Shown piece by piece: positions 21,690-33,339 of a DNA stretch of 64,000 bases (position 1 is its first letter; each line of letters begins with the position of its first letter). The notes beneath the pieces are model-generated. The model did not search any database. It saw only the letters and a program-made list of their open reading frames with translations, and had not been told where the DNA came from. The DNA lies in contig QRDG01001970.1 of the NCBI GenBank assembly GCA_012064385.1, forward strand, positions 324,042 through 388,041, read 5' to 3'. Origin of the DNA: Puccinellia tenuiflora (Eukaryota; Streptophyta; Magnoliopsida; Poales; Poaceae). The translations under genes were made by a program, and so were the position numbers.

Positions 21690-24600
21690 TCAAGTGTAGA
21701 ATCGACGCAAGAGTGAAGCATTCCATGGTCTCTCCGTTTCATCGCCTTCCTTGTCCATCATGTCCTTCTTGTGCTCGCGGGCGTCGATCAAGTAGTAGGC
21801 ATTGTTGATGAGCGCTTTGCTTACGATGCACGGTCCCTCCCAGGGTGATGATAACTTATGCATGTTCTTTGTGTCTTGAATTAGCCGGAGCACGAGGTCG
21901 CCCTCACGAAAGCGGACAGGTCTGACTTGCCGGCTGTGGTAGTTGCGTGGTTGCTGCTGATAAATCGCCGACCTTGACTCGGCGAGCTGGCGCACTTCTT
22001 CGAGTAGGTCCATCCCGTCTTCATAGGAATGTTTAGCTTCTGCTTCCGTGAATAACACGATTCGAGGTGTGTTGTGCTCGATATCGGTTGGCATGATGGC
22101 TTCAGCCCCATGGACGAGGAAGAAGGGGGTGAAGCCAGTTGAGCGATTCGGAGTTGTCCTTAGGCTCCAGAGGACGGAAGGTAATTCTTCTTCCCACGCG
22201 CCGGCTGCCTGCTCAAGCGATTCGAGCAACCGAGGCTTGATACCGGATAGGATGAGGCCGTTTGCCCATTCGACCTGCCCATTTGACTGCGGGTGCGCGA
22301 CGGAGGCGACGTCGAGCCGGATGCCGGTCCTGCCGCAGAACTTGGCGAATTCTCCCTTGACAAAGTTTGATCCGTTGTCCGTGATGATGCTGTTGGGGTA
22401 GCCGAAACGGTAGATGATGCTCTTGAAGAACTTGACGGCTGTTGGTCCATCCAACTTTTTGATCGGCTTGGCTTCAATCCATTTCGTGAACTTATCGACG
22501 GCTACCAGCAGGTGTGTCATGCCGCCACTGGACCTCTTCAGCGGGCCGACCATGTCCAGTCCCCAGACGGCAAATGGCCAGGTGATTGGGATTGTCTTGA
22601 GTACTGAAGCCGGCGTGTGCTTCTGCGTTGTGAATCGTTGACAGTCGTTACAGAGCCGGACCAGCTGGTTTGCATCCGCCAGCGCAGTCGGCCAGTAGAA
22701 ACCGTGCCTGAATGCCTTGGCCACAATTGCTCTTGATGAAGCGTGATGGCCGCATTCGCCTTGATGAATTTCCTTGAGGATCTTGATTCCTTCTTCTTGG
22801 CTCACACAGTGCTGGAATATTCCAGAGACACTTCGCTTGTACAACTCGTTGTTGATGATGGTGTAAGCACTTGCCCGACGTTTGATTTGCCTGGCAACGA
22901 GCTCATCCGCCGGGAGTTCGTCGTTGGCGAGGTAGGCGAGGAAGGGTTGGGTCCATGGCGGAGCTTCCTCGATGACGAGGACTTCGACGGCTTCCGGCTT
23001 GCCTGGAGCCGGCCCAACCGGCTCCGCACCCGGCGGCATCCGGATGGAATCGGAGCCTGGACACGGCGTGATGGATGGCTTGTACAGCTTCTCGAGGGCG
23101 ACGCCGGGTGGGATTTCCTCGCGAAGAGAGCCAATGTTCGCCAAGGTGTCAGCTGCTTCGTTGTTGGAGCGGTGGATGTGGTGGAACTCACATCCGTCGA
23201 AGCATCCCGCGAGTTGCTGGACGAAGAAGCGGTAGGCAGCCATGTTGGGGTCCTTGGCGTCCCAATGACCGGTGGTTTGCTGGACCACCAAGTCGGAGTC
23301 GCCGTAGCAGAGGATCCGCTTGATGTTCATGGCTTTGGCGAGCTTGAGGCCGTGCGCGAGAGCTTCATATTCGGCCACGTTGTTGGACGCCGTGAAGTGG
23401 ATTTGTAACACATACTCGAGCCGGCACCCTTTAGGGGAGGTAAGGACGACTCCGGCGCCGAGCCCCCAGTATCTTTTGGAGCCGTCGAAGTGCATGAGCC
23501 AATGCTGGCCAGAATCAGGTTGCGGCGGTACGTGATCCGTCTCCGTCCAGTCGGCAAGGAAATCGGCCAGCTCCTGAGACTTGATCGTCGTTCTCTTGTC
23601 GTATTCGACTCCGTGCGCCGTCAGGCTGATTGCCCATTTCGCGACTCTGCCGGTTGCATCCTTGTTGCCTATGATTTCGGTGAGTGGAGCATCGCTTATC
23701 ACCTTGATCGGGTGCTCCTGGAAGTAGTGCTTCAGCTTCTTCGTTGCCATGTACACGCCGTATACGAGCTTCTGGTAGTGCGGGTAGTTTTGCTTTGACT
23801 GCGAGAGCACTTCGCTGAGGTAGTAGACTGGCGCTGCACCGGCCGCTGCTTGCCGGCTTCCTCTCGTTCCACCACCAAGACGACGCTGACGACCCGGTTG
23901 GAGGCGGCGATGTATGGGCTCCTTTGGAGCCGGAGGTGCTAGGACCGGGGTGGTGGCCATCGCACACTTGAGTTCTTTAAAGGCGGCGTCGGCCACGTCA
24001 CTCCAGACGAACTTGTCCGTTTTATTCAGCAAGTGGTACAGCGGGAGGGCCTTCTCTCCCAGCCGGCTGATGAAGCGGCTGAGGGACGCTAGGCAACCGG
24101 TGAACCTTTGGATGTCCTTGACATTTCTTGGTTGTCGCATGTTGTCGATGGCGGCGATCTTCAACGGGTTGGCCTCGATTCCCCGTGCCGACACCAGATA
24201 GCCGAGTAGCTGTCCGGCCGGAACGCCGAACACGCATTTCTCCGGGATGAGCTTCATCTGGAAGCGGCGCAGGTTGTCGAAGGTTTCTTTGAGGTCGGCG
24301 AGTAGAGTGTGCTTCTCCTTGGTCTTGATGACGATGTCGTCGACGTAGGCGTGGACGTTGCGACCAATTTGGTCGTGCAAGCATTTCTGCATGCAACGCT
24401 GGTAGGTCGCCCCCGCGTTCTTCAAGCCGAACGGCATGGTGGTGTAGCAGTACGGGCCGTAGGGGGTGATGAAAGCGGTCTTGAGCTGGTCATCCGGGTT
24501 CAGCGGAATCTGGTGATAACCGGAGTAGGCGTCGAGGAAGGACAGGAGGGCGCAGCCGGCTGTGGAGTCGATCACTTGGTCGATTCGTGGCAATGCGAAA

Positions 24601-24866
24601 GGGTCCTTGGGGCAGGCCTTGTTGAGGTGGGTGTAGTCGATACACATCCGCCACCGCTTGTTCTTCTTTTCTACCAGCACTGGATTGGCTAGCCATTCTG
24701 TGTGTTGTACTTCCGTGATGAAACCGGCCGCGAGCAATCGGGCTATCTCTTCTCCTATTATCTTTCTTCTTCCCTCCGCAAAGCGACGCAGAGACTGTTT
24801 TACTGGCTTGGCATCTGGCCGGACATGTAGAGAGTGCTCGGCAAGTTCTCTCGGTACACCAGGCAT
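21690..24866 (-). pseudogene. pol: Element A pol: RT, RNase H, second RNase H, integrase
   Basis: A 1,058-residue frame remains open. It shows RT motifs (LVEKKNKRWRMCIDY, FLDAYSGYHQI, YVDD at about residue 178), RNase H remnants (about 300-440) and a second plant-type RNase H (MHFDGSKR, NNVAEYEAL, YGDSDLVV; about 455-600). Integrase has the HHCC zinc region (GHHASS, CNDC) and the D-D-E core (GLDMVG, ITDNGSNF, SNGQVEW). Part of the first RNase H, near 23850-23940, is out of frame through two compensating shifts. Upstream, in-frame stops near 24931 and 25094 cut it from the protease. The second RNase H places it in the Tat lineage. It would act in the cytoplasmic particle and in nuclear integration, but the copy is dead. 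Confidence 0.9.
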
Positions 24867-25091
24867 GTCCTTGGGGGACCACGCAAAGATGTCCCGGTTC
24901 TCACGGAGGAACTCGACGAGCGCGCTTTCCTATTTGGGGTCCAGGCTCGCCCCCACGGTGACGAACTTGGACTTGTCGCTGTCGTCGAAGTAGATCTTCT
25001 TAGTGTCTCGTGCCGCCTGGAAGTTCGACTCGCTATCCGGCTTGGCCGACTCCGGTATCTCCAGCTTCTCTTCGCTGGCCTTGCGCTTGAA

Positions 25092-25616
25092 TTATCGCAT
25101 CTCCTCGTTGCATACCATGGTCTCGGCCACCTTCGCGCTGTCGGTGGCGCAGGCGATGGAGCGCTTGTAATCTCCGGAGACGGTGATGATTCCGCGTGGG
25201 CCTGGTAGCTTCATCTTGAGGTAGGCGTAGTGCGGTACCGCCATGAACTTGGCGAGCGCCGGCCGCCCAAGTATGGCGTGGTAGGCGCTGGTGTGGTCAA
25301 CCACCTCGAAGGAGATGGTCTCACGGCGATGGTTGCCCTTGGTGCCGAATAGGACGTCAAGCCGGATGAGCCCCATGGATGAGCCGGCTCGCCCTGGCAC
25401 AATGCCGTGGAAGACCGTCCGGCTGGGGGTCAGGCTGGACTCGGAGACGCCCAGCTTCTCCAGTGTGTCGCGGTAGAGGATGTTGATGCTGCTGCCTCCG
25501 TCGATGAGGACCCGTGAGAAGTGCAGGCGCGCTTGGGGGAGATGATCATGGGCTCCAGGACTAGAGCATAGCCGCCTGGATTGGGCATCAGCTCCGGGTG
25601 GTCGCTGCGATCCCAC
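25092..25616 (-). pseudogene. Element A aspartic protease
   Basis: The frame contains VLIDGGSSINILY, the Tat-type version of the retropepsin active site, with D-G-G replacing D-S/T-G. It then has a flap region, and AYHAILGRPALAKF near the end, which matches the conserved ILGR motif. It is cut off by a TAA at about 25094 and is shifted relative to the gag frame near 25550. Confidence 0.8.
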
Positions 25617-28019
25617 GTGATGGCTCCTTCCGACCAGTTGAGATACTGGGGAACAGGTGGAACCACAGCGTTCACCTCCTTGAACCGTTCTCGCCGGCTT
25701 CGCTTGTCGTCGCGCTCGCTGACGAACACGATGTAGGCCGCGTCCGGGTTCCGGTATCCGTCAGGTTCCCCTGGCGGTGGAGATGGGAGACGCTCCCTCC
25801 TTTGGTCTTCGCGTCGGCAGTCATCGCGATCCCTGTCTTCGCGCCGCCTGTCGTCGCGTCTCCGGTCATCCCGTCCGGCTTCATCCGGAGGCGGAAGCGG
25901 ATTTCGCCGCTCGTACGGTGGCGGCCTTGGACGGCCAAGGTTGCATTGCCTGACGGTGTGGTTTGCCGGCCGGTCGCCGTGGTTCCGGCATGGCTGATCG
26001 AGTAAGAACTCGTAGCTGTTCCTCGCCCTTGTCCGGCGCATGTCGCCGCTCGTCCGCATGCGGCGGTTGTCGAAGCCTCCTGCCGGCCTTCCCTCGGTGG
26101 TGGCGACGACCTTGGATTCGATGCGGTCGTCCGTTACTTGCGCTTGCCGGATGTGTCGGAGTCGCGCCGGGTTGATCTTCCTCCCTCCTGGTTCTCCGTC
26201 CGGCTGCGGCGTGCAGCCGGCTCCGTCGTGATGATTCTTCCGGCTTCGTCGAGTCGGATCGGGTTGGTCATGCCCGCATCGGCGGTGGCGTACTCGTCGG
26301 CGATTGCCATGAGCTCCGCCATGGTCTTCGGGCTTTTCCTCAGGAGCCTATGCTTGAGTAGCGTCTGATCCCGGCAGCCTTGAATGAAGTACTGGACGGC
26401 TTGGAGCTCGAGGATCCCCTCGCAGGAGTTGCGTAAGCTAGTCCAACGGGTGAGGTAGGCACGGTCCGACTCGCCTTCCTTCTGCTTGCACAGCGCGAGC
26501 AGCTGTGCGTTGCCGGGGCGCAAGTAGGTGCCGGTGAAATTGCGGTTGAACACCTCCTCGAAATCTAGCCAGCTGTTGACGCTTTCAGCCGGCAGGCTGT
26601 TCAGCCAAGTCTGAGCCGATCCCTGGAGCATGAGAGGCACGTAGCGTACGGCCATCCGCTTGTTTCCGCCTGCGATGTTGACTGCCGTGACGTAGTCGGC
26701 GAGCCAGTCTCCGGCTTCGCGGTCTCGTTATACTTGGGTGTGTCCCTTGGGAGGGTGAATCCCCTCGGGAACTGCTCCGTCCGGATGCGAGGTCCGAACA
26801 GTGATGCGCGGCAACGTCCTCCTCTTCGATGATGCTTGAGGCCTTGAGCGCGTCGATGCGGTTGCGCGCGTCGTTGCCTGTTTCGGGCCCCAATAGTCCC
26901 AGGCGCTGGTCGATGGTGACCTTGTGTCCGATTCGCTCCTTGACGCTGCGGCCGGCATGCAGCTCGTTCCGGTTGCCGTCTTCACGTCACCCAAGCCGGA
27001 TCGCGGCTGTGAACACGAGGATGCGAACTCGCGCTCCTCTCGCGATGAGCTCGTGGTTGCTTGTCCTTCGCCCTGCCGCGACTCGTGGATGACGCCTCGG
27101 CGCCCTGCTTGGACTTGCCGGCTGCATCGTAGCCTGGAGGCGGCTCATGATGCTCCCGGATCGCCGTTGCCTCGGTTTTGCGTTGTTGCCGGTTAGCCAC
27201 GGCGATGAGCTCTTGGACCCGGCGTGCCTGTTGACGTAGCTCCTCGCCTTGAAGATGGGGTAGTTCTGCTGCTGCCGCCTCCGTAGCCTTCATGTTTTGC
27301 ACCGGGCAACTATACTCGGGCAAGACGATGTACGAATGCTCGTGCGGCTGGCCGGCACGGTTCAGGGCACCTCCAAGATCCCCTCCTTTGCGCCTAACTT
27401 CATTCAGCTTCTCCGTGTTTCCTCTCGCCGGGTCGAAACCGTGGACGGTGTTGTACTCGCGCATCGTGGCGTTGAGTCGGCGTTGCGTCGATGCGAGGTG
27501 GAGAGCCTTGTCGTATATCTGCTGACGCATCCTCTCGAGATCAGCCGCCGCCTTGGCTGGATCCGCACCCGGCGCGATGGGGGTGCTCAGCAACTCGAAG
27601 TCGGCTTCGAGGTTGCGCTGGAAGCGAGAGGGTTCTCCAGCTTCGTGAACAGTTGTGGCGACGCCGCCTCCTGCCGCCACGTGCTCGACCATGTGCACCT
27701 CGGCGTAGACGTTGAGCTTGGCGTCGTCGCAGTCCGCGTCGCTGGAGCCGAGGTAGCCGAAGGCGAGGTCGCTGTCGCGGATGCTGGCGTCGAAGACCGA
27801 AGGAGCCAAGCACGAGTAGACCTCCTCCGGGTACTCCTTGGCGGCGACGGCGACGTAGACGTGGAAGTCGCCGAGGGTGACGACGGTGCCTCCGCTGGTG
27901 AAGCCCACGTCGGCGAAGCTCCTGGTGTTGTCGAGGACGCACCCGATGGAGCCGATGGAGAGCACGAGGCCGGAGACGACCCGCCGATCATCTACGGTCC
28001 GGGATCCCGCGCAGAACAT
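25617..28019 (-). pseudogene. gag: Element A gag polyprotein
   Basis: The first methionine after the primer site is at 28019. The N-terminal part (to 26982) is a long helical region. After two frame changes the capsid-like retrotransposon gag domain follows at about 26720-26230 (WLADYVTAVN, YVPLMLQGSAQTWLNSLP, FNRNFTGTY, RAYLTRW). Then comes a C-H-H-C knuckle in CRNHGDRPANHTVRQC near 25960, and an arginine/aspartate-rich tail (RRDDRRRED). Frames change near 26980, 26730, 26140 and 25550, so no full product is possible. Confidence 0.8.
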
Positions 28020-28036
28020 GATTCCGCTCGCCGCTA

Positions 28037-28054
28037 GCCCCACGGTGGGCGCCA
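28037..28054 (-). other. Primer binding site, element A
   Basis: On the minus strand TGGCGCCCACCGTGGGGC begins two bases after the LTR end. This block is common directly behind the 5' LTR of grass Tat-lineage elements. The primer tRNA is not identified here. Confidence 0.75.
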
Positions 28055-28056
28055 AA

Positions 28057-28737
28057 TGTCGTGGTGGCATCAACGACATATCCATCAAGGATGGAAAAGT
28101 TTGTGGAGCAAGGAAACGATGGCGTTCGCGCGGGATTGGGTAGCAAGCATGCAAACACACGCGATGTACCCAGGTTCAGGGCCCTCGTGGTGAGGTAACA
28201 CCCCTACGTCCTGCTCTTCTTGATTCTTATTGCTTGATCACAGAGTGTGGATTACAGAGTGCTCCTGGGGCTGTTTTTTTGGGTGGCAGCCGGCTGGAAG
28301 CCCAGGCCGGCTGAAGGTTGGCGATGATCTTCTCTCCTTCTCCTCTGTCTAATGCTTGCCCCACGCAGGGGGCTCTAGCCCGCCTTATATAGGCAACGGG
28401 CTAGGGTTTTGGGTTACAAGGAATTTACAAGTTTGCCCTATGACATCACTACAGTACAGGGCCGGCTGGAGCTCGTTGTCATGATTCTGTACAGGAGATG
28501 CCTGACAGGAAGTACGGTTCACCAGGAGCGGTTACGCGGGGCTGGCCCACTGGTACGGAACTGTCGGTTGGTTGGTCCGGCTTCAGTTCAGCCAGATGTC
28601 CGCGTCCGGGTAGACGCAGGCGGCCCGTTCTAGCCGGCGTGGTTCAGCCGGCGTAGCGCAGGCGGCGACGTTCAGCCGGCCTGAGGAGTTTGAAGGAGTG
28701 AGCCTCTTTGGGGTATCTGGGGTTCATCTCCCCAACA
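28057..28737 (-). mobile_element. 5' LTR of element A
   Basis: Read on the minus strand, the 681-bp LTR runs from TGTTGGGGAGATG to CCACGACA, with TG/CA ends, and is followed by the primer site. It contains a TATATAA box. The five bases right of it (AGGGG, 28738-28742) should be the target site duplication. Confidence 0.85.
28385..28391 (-). promoter_or_regulatory. TATA box of LTR A
   Basis: Minus-strand TATATAA in the context TTGCCTATATAAGGCGGG lies about 350 bp into the LTR and is the likely promoter for gag-pol. Confidence 0.65.
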
Positions 28738-31700
28738 AGGGGCGCACCAACTTCTCCTCAGCCTTGAAGTCATCCTGGGTGAATGGAGTACCATCTTCAT
28801 GCTGCTCTGGTTTCCCCATAGTAAGCAATGCTGGCTCTAAGACAGTTGGGTAATAGCTGTGGGCTAGGGCAAGGATCCTGATGGAGGCTCTCCTCAAGGA
28901 GGATTGCTTCCAAAGGTGCATGTACCCTGGTGCCCTGGACAACTCATCCACTAGATGTTCAGGCTCTTTGGGGCACTTGCCCTTAGCGTTCAAGTACTTC
29001 ACCACAGCACAGGCTCCCTTTTGTAGCCCATGACAATGGTCTAGCATCTCATGAAGTTGCTTGCTAACAGGCAGCTTGAGTTTTGGGGAGTCAGACCCTG
29101 TAGAAAGAAATCAGTGAATACCAGTTGAGAAGTACTTCAGAAAAGTGCAAAGAAGGAGTAAGCAAAGACACAAACTTACCAAATATATGTTGGCACATAG
29201 CTCCAATGCCTTTGCGACAGGTGTCAAAAACTGCTTTCAGATCATTATGTGCTTTTTGGGCAGTCCTCTTGGCATCTTCAGATTGTTTTTTGACCTGCTC
29301 CAGCTCAGCAGATAAAATCTTCAGATCTTTTTCGAGTTGAAGGGAGTGCTCCTTTTCAGCCTGAGCAGACCTGGCACTAGCAGCTGCCTGGTCCTCCAGC
29401 TCCTTCATATCCCTCTTCATCTTGGAAATAAGGTTCTGCAGGCACAAGTCAGAATTGACAAGTCAGATATTACAAGTCAGGATTCACAAGTCAGAATTGA
29501 CAAGTCAGATGTTACAAGTCAGGATTTACAAGACAAATAGAGAACTCATGAGCTCCAAGTCGTCACAAGTTAACAACTTGGCGCTTGGGGGCTACTCAAG
29601 AGTCAGATTTTTTCCCCAGATGCAAAAGTCACAAATCATAGTCAGAAAGTTAGCAGCTCCAAGTCGTCACAAGTTAACAACTTGGCGCTTGGGGGCTACT
29701 CGCAGAGCAGAAATTTTTTCTACAAGCTAAGTACCAGTTAATTACATTGATTTGTAGCTCCAAGTTGTCGCAGGCTGACAACCCGGCGCTTGGGGGCTAC
29801 TCGTGGAAAAGTTTTTTTTGGTCCAAGAACCTAACAGTCATTAAATCAACAGCCCCGAGTCCTAGTAGAGCTAAGGACTCAGTGCTTGGGGGCTACAATG
29901 TGCAAGTTTTTCTACACAGCAATTGAGTTAAAGTTCAGAGCAAAGCACCTATCTTAGTCACAAGTCACCACAGACAGGGTGCTTGGGGGCTACTGCAATA
30001 GGAGGCTACCAGAAAGCATAATGAGTAGAAGTCATAAAGCTTACATTATGGATAAGTTGGAGAGACCTAAGGGCCATTTGTTCATCATCCTTTAGTCTGG
30101 CTGCTTGATCATTTAAATCGACAGCCTCTGCCCAAGCCTCAGAGAAGGACAAGTTGTCAGCCACTCGAAGTCGGCTGTAGTCAATGGAGGACTTGGCCGG
30201 CTCGGTGGATTGGGCTGAAAAAGCCGCCCGATGTGGAGCCGGGGGAGGTTGAGGAATGGATGTAGGAATCTCAGCCCTGGAAGAGGACTGGATCACCAGT
30301 GGAGTTGCCTCCCGAGTCCTTGAAGGGGACTCGGGAATAGTGGGAGCCGTAGTAGTATTAACACCTGCAGATGCAGGTGTGGAGGGAGCCGTCCTGGTGC
30401 TTGTCGTTTGAGAAGCCGAAGGAGGGACAGACCCACGAGCTGCTGTAACATCAGCCATGTTTTGAAGCTTGGTGACCTTCAGATAAGGCCGAGCCCTGAA
30501 ATAGACAAAGTCAGAAGTCAGCAGTAATCTAATGAAAGGGAAATGCAGAAGTCATATGAGTACAAGTAAGTAGAGAAGTCATACCAAGTATTAGTCTCAA
30601 GGTCCAAGGAGGCCTAAGAGTCAGAAGATGGCATAGACATGCCAGAGTGGTAGGAGAGGTCGACTTCCATTGATGTGAAACTGGCAAAGGATCAGGGGTA
30701 TCCGCAGGCCATCGGATCGCAACTTCCTCTTCCTAGCAGCAATAACACTCTGCACACATTCTTCAGGCTTAGCAATCGAACGGGTTGATCCAAGGACTCG
30801 TGAGAGAGGTACCTTGGGGACAGCCTCTCGAGACCCATTATTATTGGAAGCTGGGGGAGAAGAGGAGCAACTCTTCGCGGCTGAGGACTCCTCGGATGAG
30901 GTTGGCTGGGCAGCGGCAGGGTTAGAAGCCATCTGTCCCTGCTCAGTAACAGGAGCCTCCGGGAAGGACTCGTCCTCATCATCATCATCACCATCATCTT
31001 CAACAGGAGCCTCTTGAGAGGACTCCTCGTTAGCGTCATTGTCAACATCTTCTGCCACAGTGGTTTGCTCTGTGACAGGAGTCTCCTCCTCAGCCTCAGC
31101 CTCAGCCTCAGCTTCAGCTTCAGCTCTAGTTTCAGCTTCAGAGGCTGGCTTCCAGAAGGAGTCAGTTAGCTGCAAAAGAGTCAGAGAGAATGAGTTAGCA
31201 AATGAGACAGAGAAATGCAGTTGAAAATGCAACAAAGAAAAATACTTACATCAGGAGCTTGGTTGGTGGAGCAGAAGGGCTGGAGTCCAAAGTGCGCCTG
31301 GTCCTTTACTGGTTTCCCAGTCAGTTTTTTGATTAGCCGACCAAGTTCAGGACCATCTGATAACTTATCCGTTGTTCGGAGGTCATCGCCTACGCAACGA
31401 GTGTACGTGTAAATAAGCCGAGTCCTAGGACTCAGCGGCTGAATTCTCCAGGTTGTCCAGCAGCGTACAAGATCCATGTTTTCCAAATTATGAGATAGAA
31501 GAGCTCGAATTCGGACGATCAAAGACTCTACTTTTGGCCGGGCGGCCTTTGAGCACCTAGCCTTCATAAGAGGAGTCGCCTCTAGGCGATCCTCAGAGAA
31601 CAGAGGGAGTCGAGGTTCATTTGCAGGAGAGGTATCCTTGCAGTAAAAGAAGGTTTTGTGCCAGTCCTTGACACGATTGGGAAACACAAGTTTGGGAAAG

Positions 31701-32233
31701 ACGGAGTTTAAGCGACGCTGAAGAGCAACAGCGCCGCATTGCAGAAGAGGACCCCCAGAGGTCTCAGGCTGGGGGTTGCAGTAGAAGAGTTCGAGCCAGA
31801 GATCTAGGTCTGGCTCGATTTGGAGGTAGTCTTCACAGAGAGTGACGAAATTGGATAGAGTCAAGACAGAGTTGGGTGCCAAATCATGGATGCGCAACTT
31901 GTAGAAATCAAGAAGCTGGCGGAAGAAAAGATTACCCGGGGGCGTGAATCCACGGAATAGGTGTTCTGAGAAGATCACGACCTCGTCCTTCGCGGGAGAG
32001 GGCACCACCTCGTCCCCTGGGGCTCGAGCCTTGACATTGGAGGGAAGAAGGCCAGCAAGCCGATGCGCCCTAAGTTTCTCTGCGGTAATAGTAGATCCGC
32101 CCCAATCGGCGGAGATCGAGCGCTTTGTTGATGAAGTTTTGGCGGCGGCGGCGGCCGCGGCGGCAATGTCGATCGTCCTGCTGGACGTGGAGGCCTTGGC
32201 CTTGGAAGCTGCCTTGAAGTGCTTGGGGGCCAT
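28738..32233 (-). pseudogene. Transposase_28-type antisense gene of element B, copy 1
   Basis: Exons inferred from splice sites are 32233-31250, 31169 to about 30660, about 30458-30045, 29435-29180 and 29097-28738. Exon 1 opens with an alanine-rich N-terminus and then the Transposase_28-type domain (FRGFTPPGNLFFRQLLDFYKLRIHDLAPN split over two motifs, LSNFVTLCEDYLQIEPDL). Exon 2 is strongly acidic (Glu/Asp runs). The 29435-29180 exon is a coiled coil. The last exon is cut at 28738 by the insertion of element A, which removes the C-terminus. The order of domains matches the gene at 14822-18718, so both are one gene family. Upstream TATA at 32341. Confidence 0.75.
29546..30000. repeat. Intronic repeats with GCTTGGGGGCTACT core
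   Basis: Five spaced copies of GCTTGGGGGCTAC occur at about 29585, 29685, 29790, 29885 and 29980. The first three follow an AGCTCCAAGT..AACAACTTGGCG-type block with a short palindrome (CAAGTT AAC AACTTG). They fall in an intron of the antisense gene. The core resembles the polypurine tract of the same element (ATTCGGGGGCTAC). Confidence 0.7.
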
Positions 32234-32340
32234 GGCGAACGTGCGGGGTGTGCTGCGCGCGGGAAAGAAAGGAGCAAGGAGAAAGAGAAATTTGGAGGCG
32301 AAAGGGACAAGTAAGGGTTCTGGACCCTACCCTTCGCGAT

Positions 32341-32346
32341 TTATAA
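32341..32346 (-). promoter_or_regulatory. TATA box of antisense gene copy 1
   Basis: Minus-strand CCTTATAAATCG lies 108 bp before the ATG at 32233. The same box stands at the same distance before the second copy (34883). Confidence 0.6.
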
Positions 32347-32765
32347 GGAGGAAAAACCCTAGAAAGTTACAGTAACGGTCCATGGTAAATCTATGGATAA
32401 CGGTTCAGTGGTTAAAGAGCCAAGCAGGAAATGATTGATAAAGTAAAGTCACAGAAGCGGAAAGGAGCCGGCTTGTCTCAGAAAGGCGAGTCCTGTGACA
32501 GCAAGAATTGAAAAGAGTTAAGTTCTTCAGACCTTGTTCACAAGAGCCATAACAAACTCGGCCAGCTAATGCAAAGGCAAGAGTGGTGGACCTGAACAAG
32601 GGGCGAGGATAGACTCATTTTATGTGTGTGTTATGTTTTTATGCAGGAATTCATCTTGGAGCTAGCAGCAAGCGACTTCTGAGCTGGTGACTCAAATTGG
32701 AGAAGTCGAACCAAGGAGTCGGAGGAAGCCGCCAAAGCTGCGCCCAAGATAAATTCGGGGGCTAC

Positions 32766-33339
32766 TGATGGGGGGATACTTTATAGGTAGGCCCATGGAC
32801 CCGGAAAGTAGACCCGCCAAGACCAAGAAGGCCAAAGCCGAGTCGCGCATCAAGTCACATGGGCTGGGCTGGAGACAAGCCGACCAAGGCCCATGATGAA
32901 GAAGGGACCCGTCAGGAAGGAGTCCAAGTACAACCCGGAGTTATAACTTGGAAGGCCAAGACCTAGAGTAGGACTCCGTGTCCAAGTGTGACTCGGTGTA
33001 AGTTGTAAATCCAGGGACCCGGCCACCTTTATAAGCGGGGTCCTGGACCTTAGATCGATAAGCTTTAGAGAAACCCGAGAATCGAGGACCTAGAATCAGC
33101 AACACCAGAGAGATCCATAGTCGCCGACTCCCCAGATAGGGGTCGGAACCTTGTAATCAAGAACTAGTCCAAGCAATAAAGCCGAAGCAGGAAGTAGGTC
33201 TTTACCTCGATTAAGATGGGCCGAACCTGGGTAAATCCTTGTCCCTTGGAGAGATTAACAACTTCTACGAACTTCAATCATCAATGGCCCCGCAACTCAT
33301 CTTTCCTGAGGAAGAACTTGCCGTGACAACCCCACGACA
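32766..33339 (+). mobile_element. Middle LTR of element B
   Basis: The 574-bp LTR starts TGATGGGGGGATAC, ends CCACGACA and has a TTTATAAG box near 33030. It is preceded by the polypurine tract AAATTCGGGGGCTAC (32751-32765). No primer binding site follows. Instead it is joined directly to the second exon of the antisense gene, so a large piece (primer site, gag, pol) is missing at 33340. Confidence 0.8.

Larger units (their letters stand above)
14683..28737 (-). mobile_element. Tat-lineage Gypsy retrotransposon A (left LTR outside window)
   Basis: The element is read on the minus strand: 5' LTR (28737-28057), primer site, gag, protease, RT, RNase H, a second RNase H, integrase, then a long 3' region with two genes in the opposite sense and a tandem repeat. 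The second RNase H between the first RNase H and integrase marks the Tat/Ogre/Retand lineage, whose members often carry antisense genes downstream of pol. Its 3' LTR is not seen. The simplest reading is that the LARD-like elements inserted at 14682/14683 and the rest lies left of the window. All protein frames carry stops or frameshifts. Confidence 0.85.
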
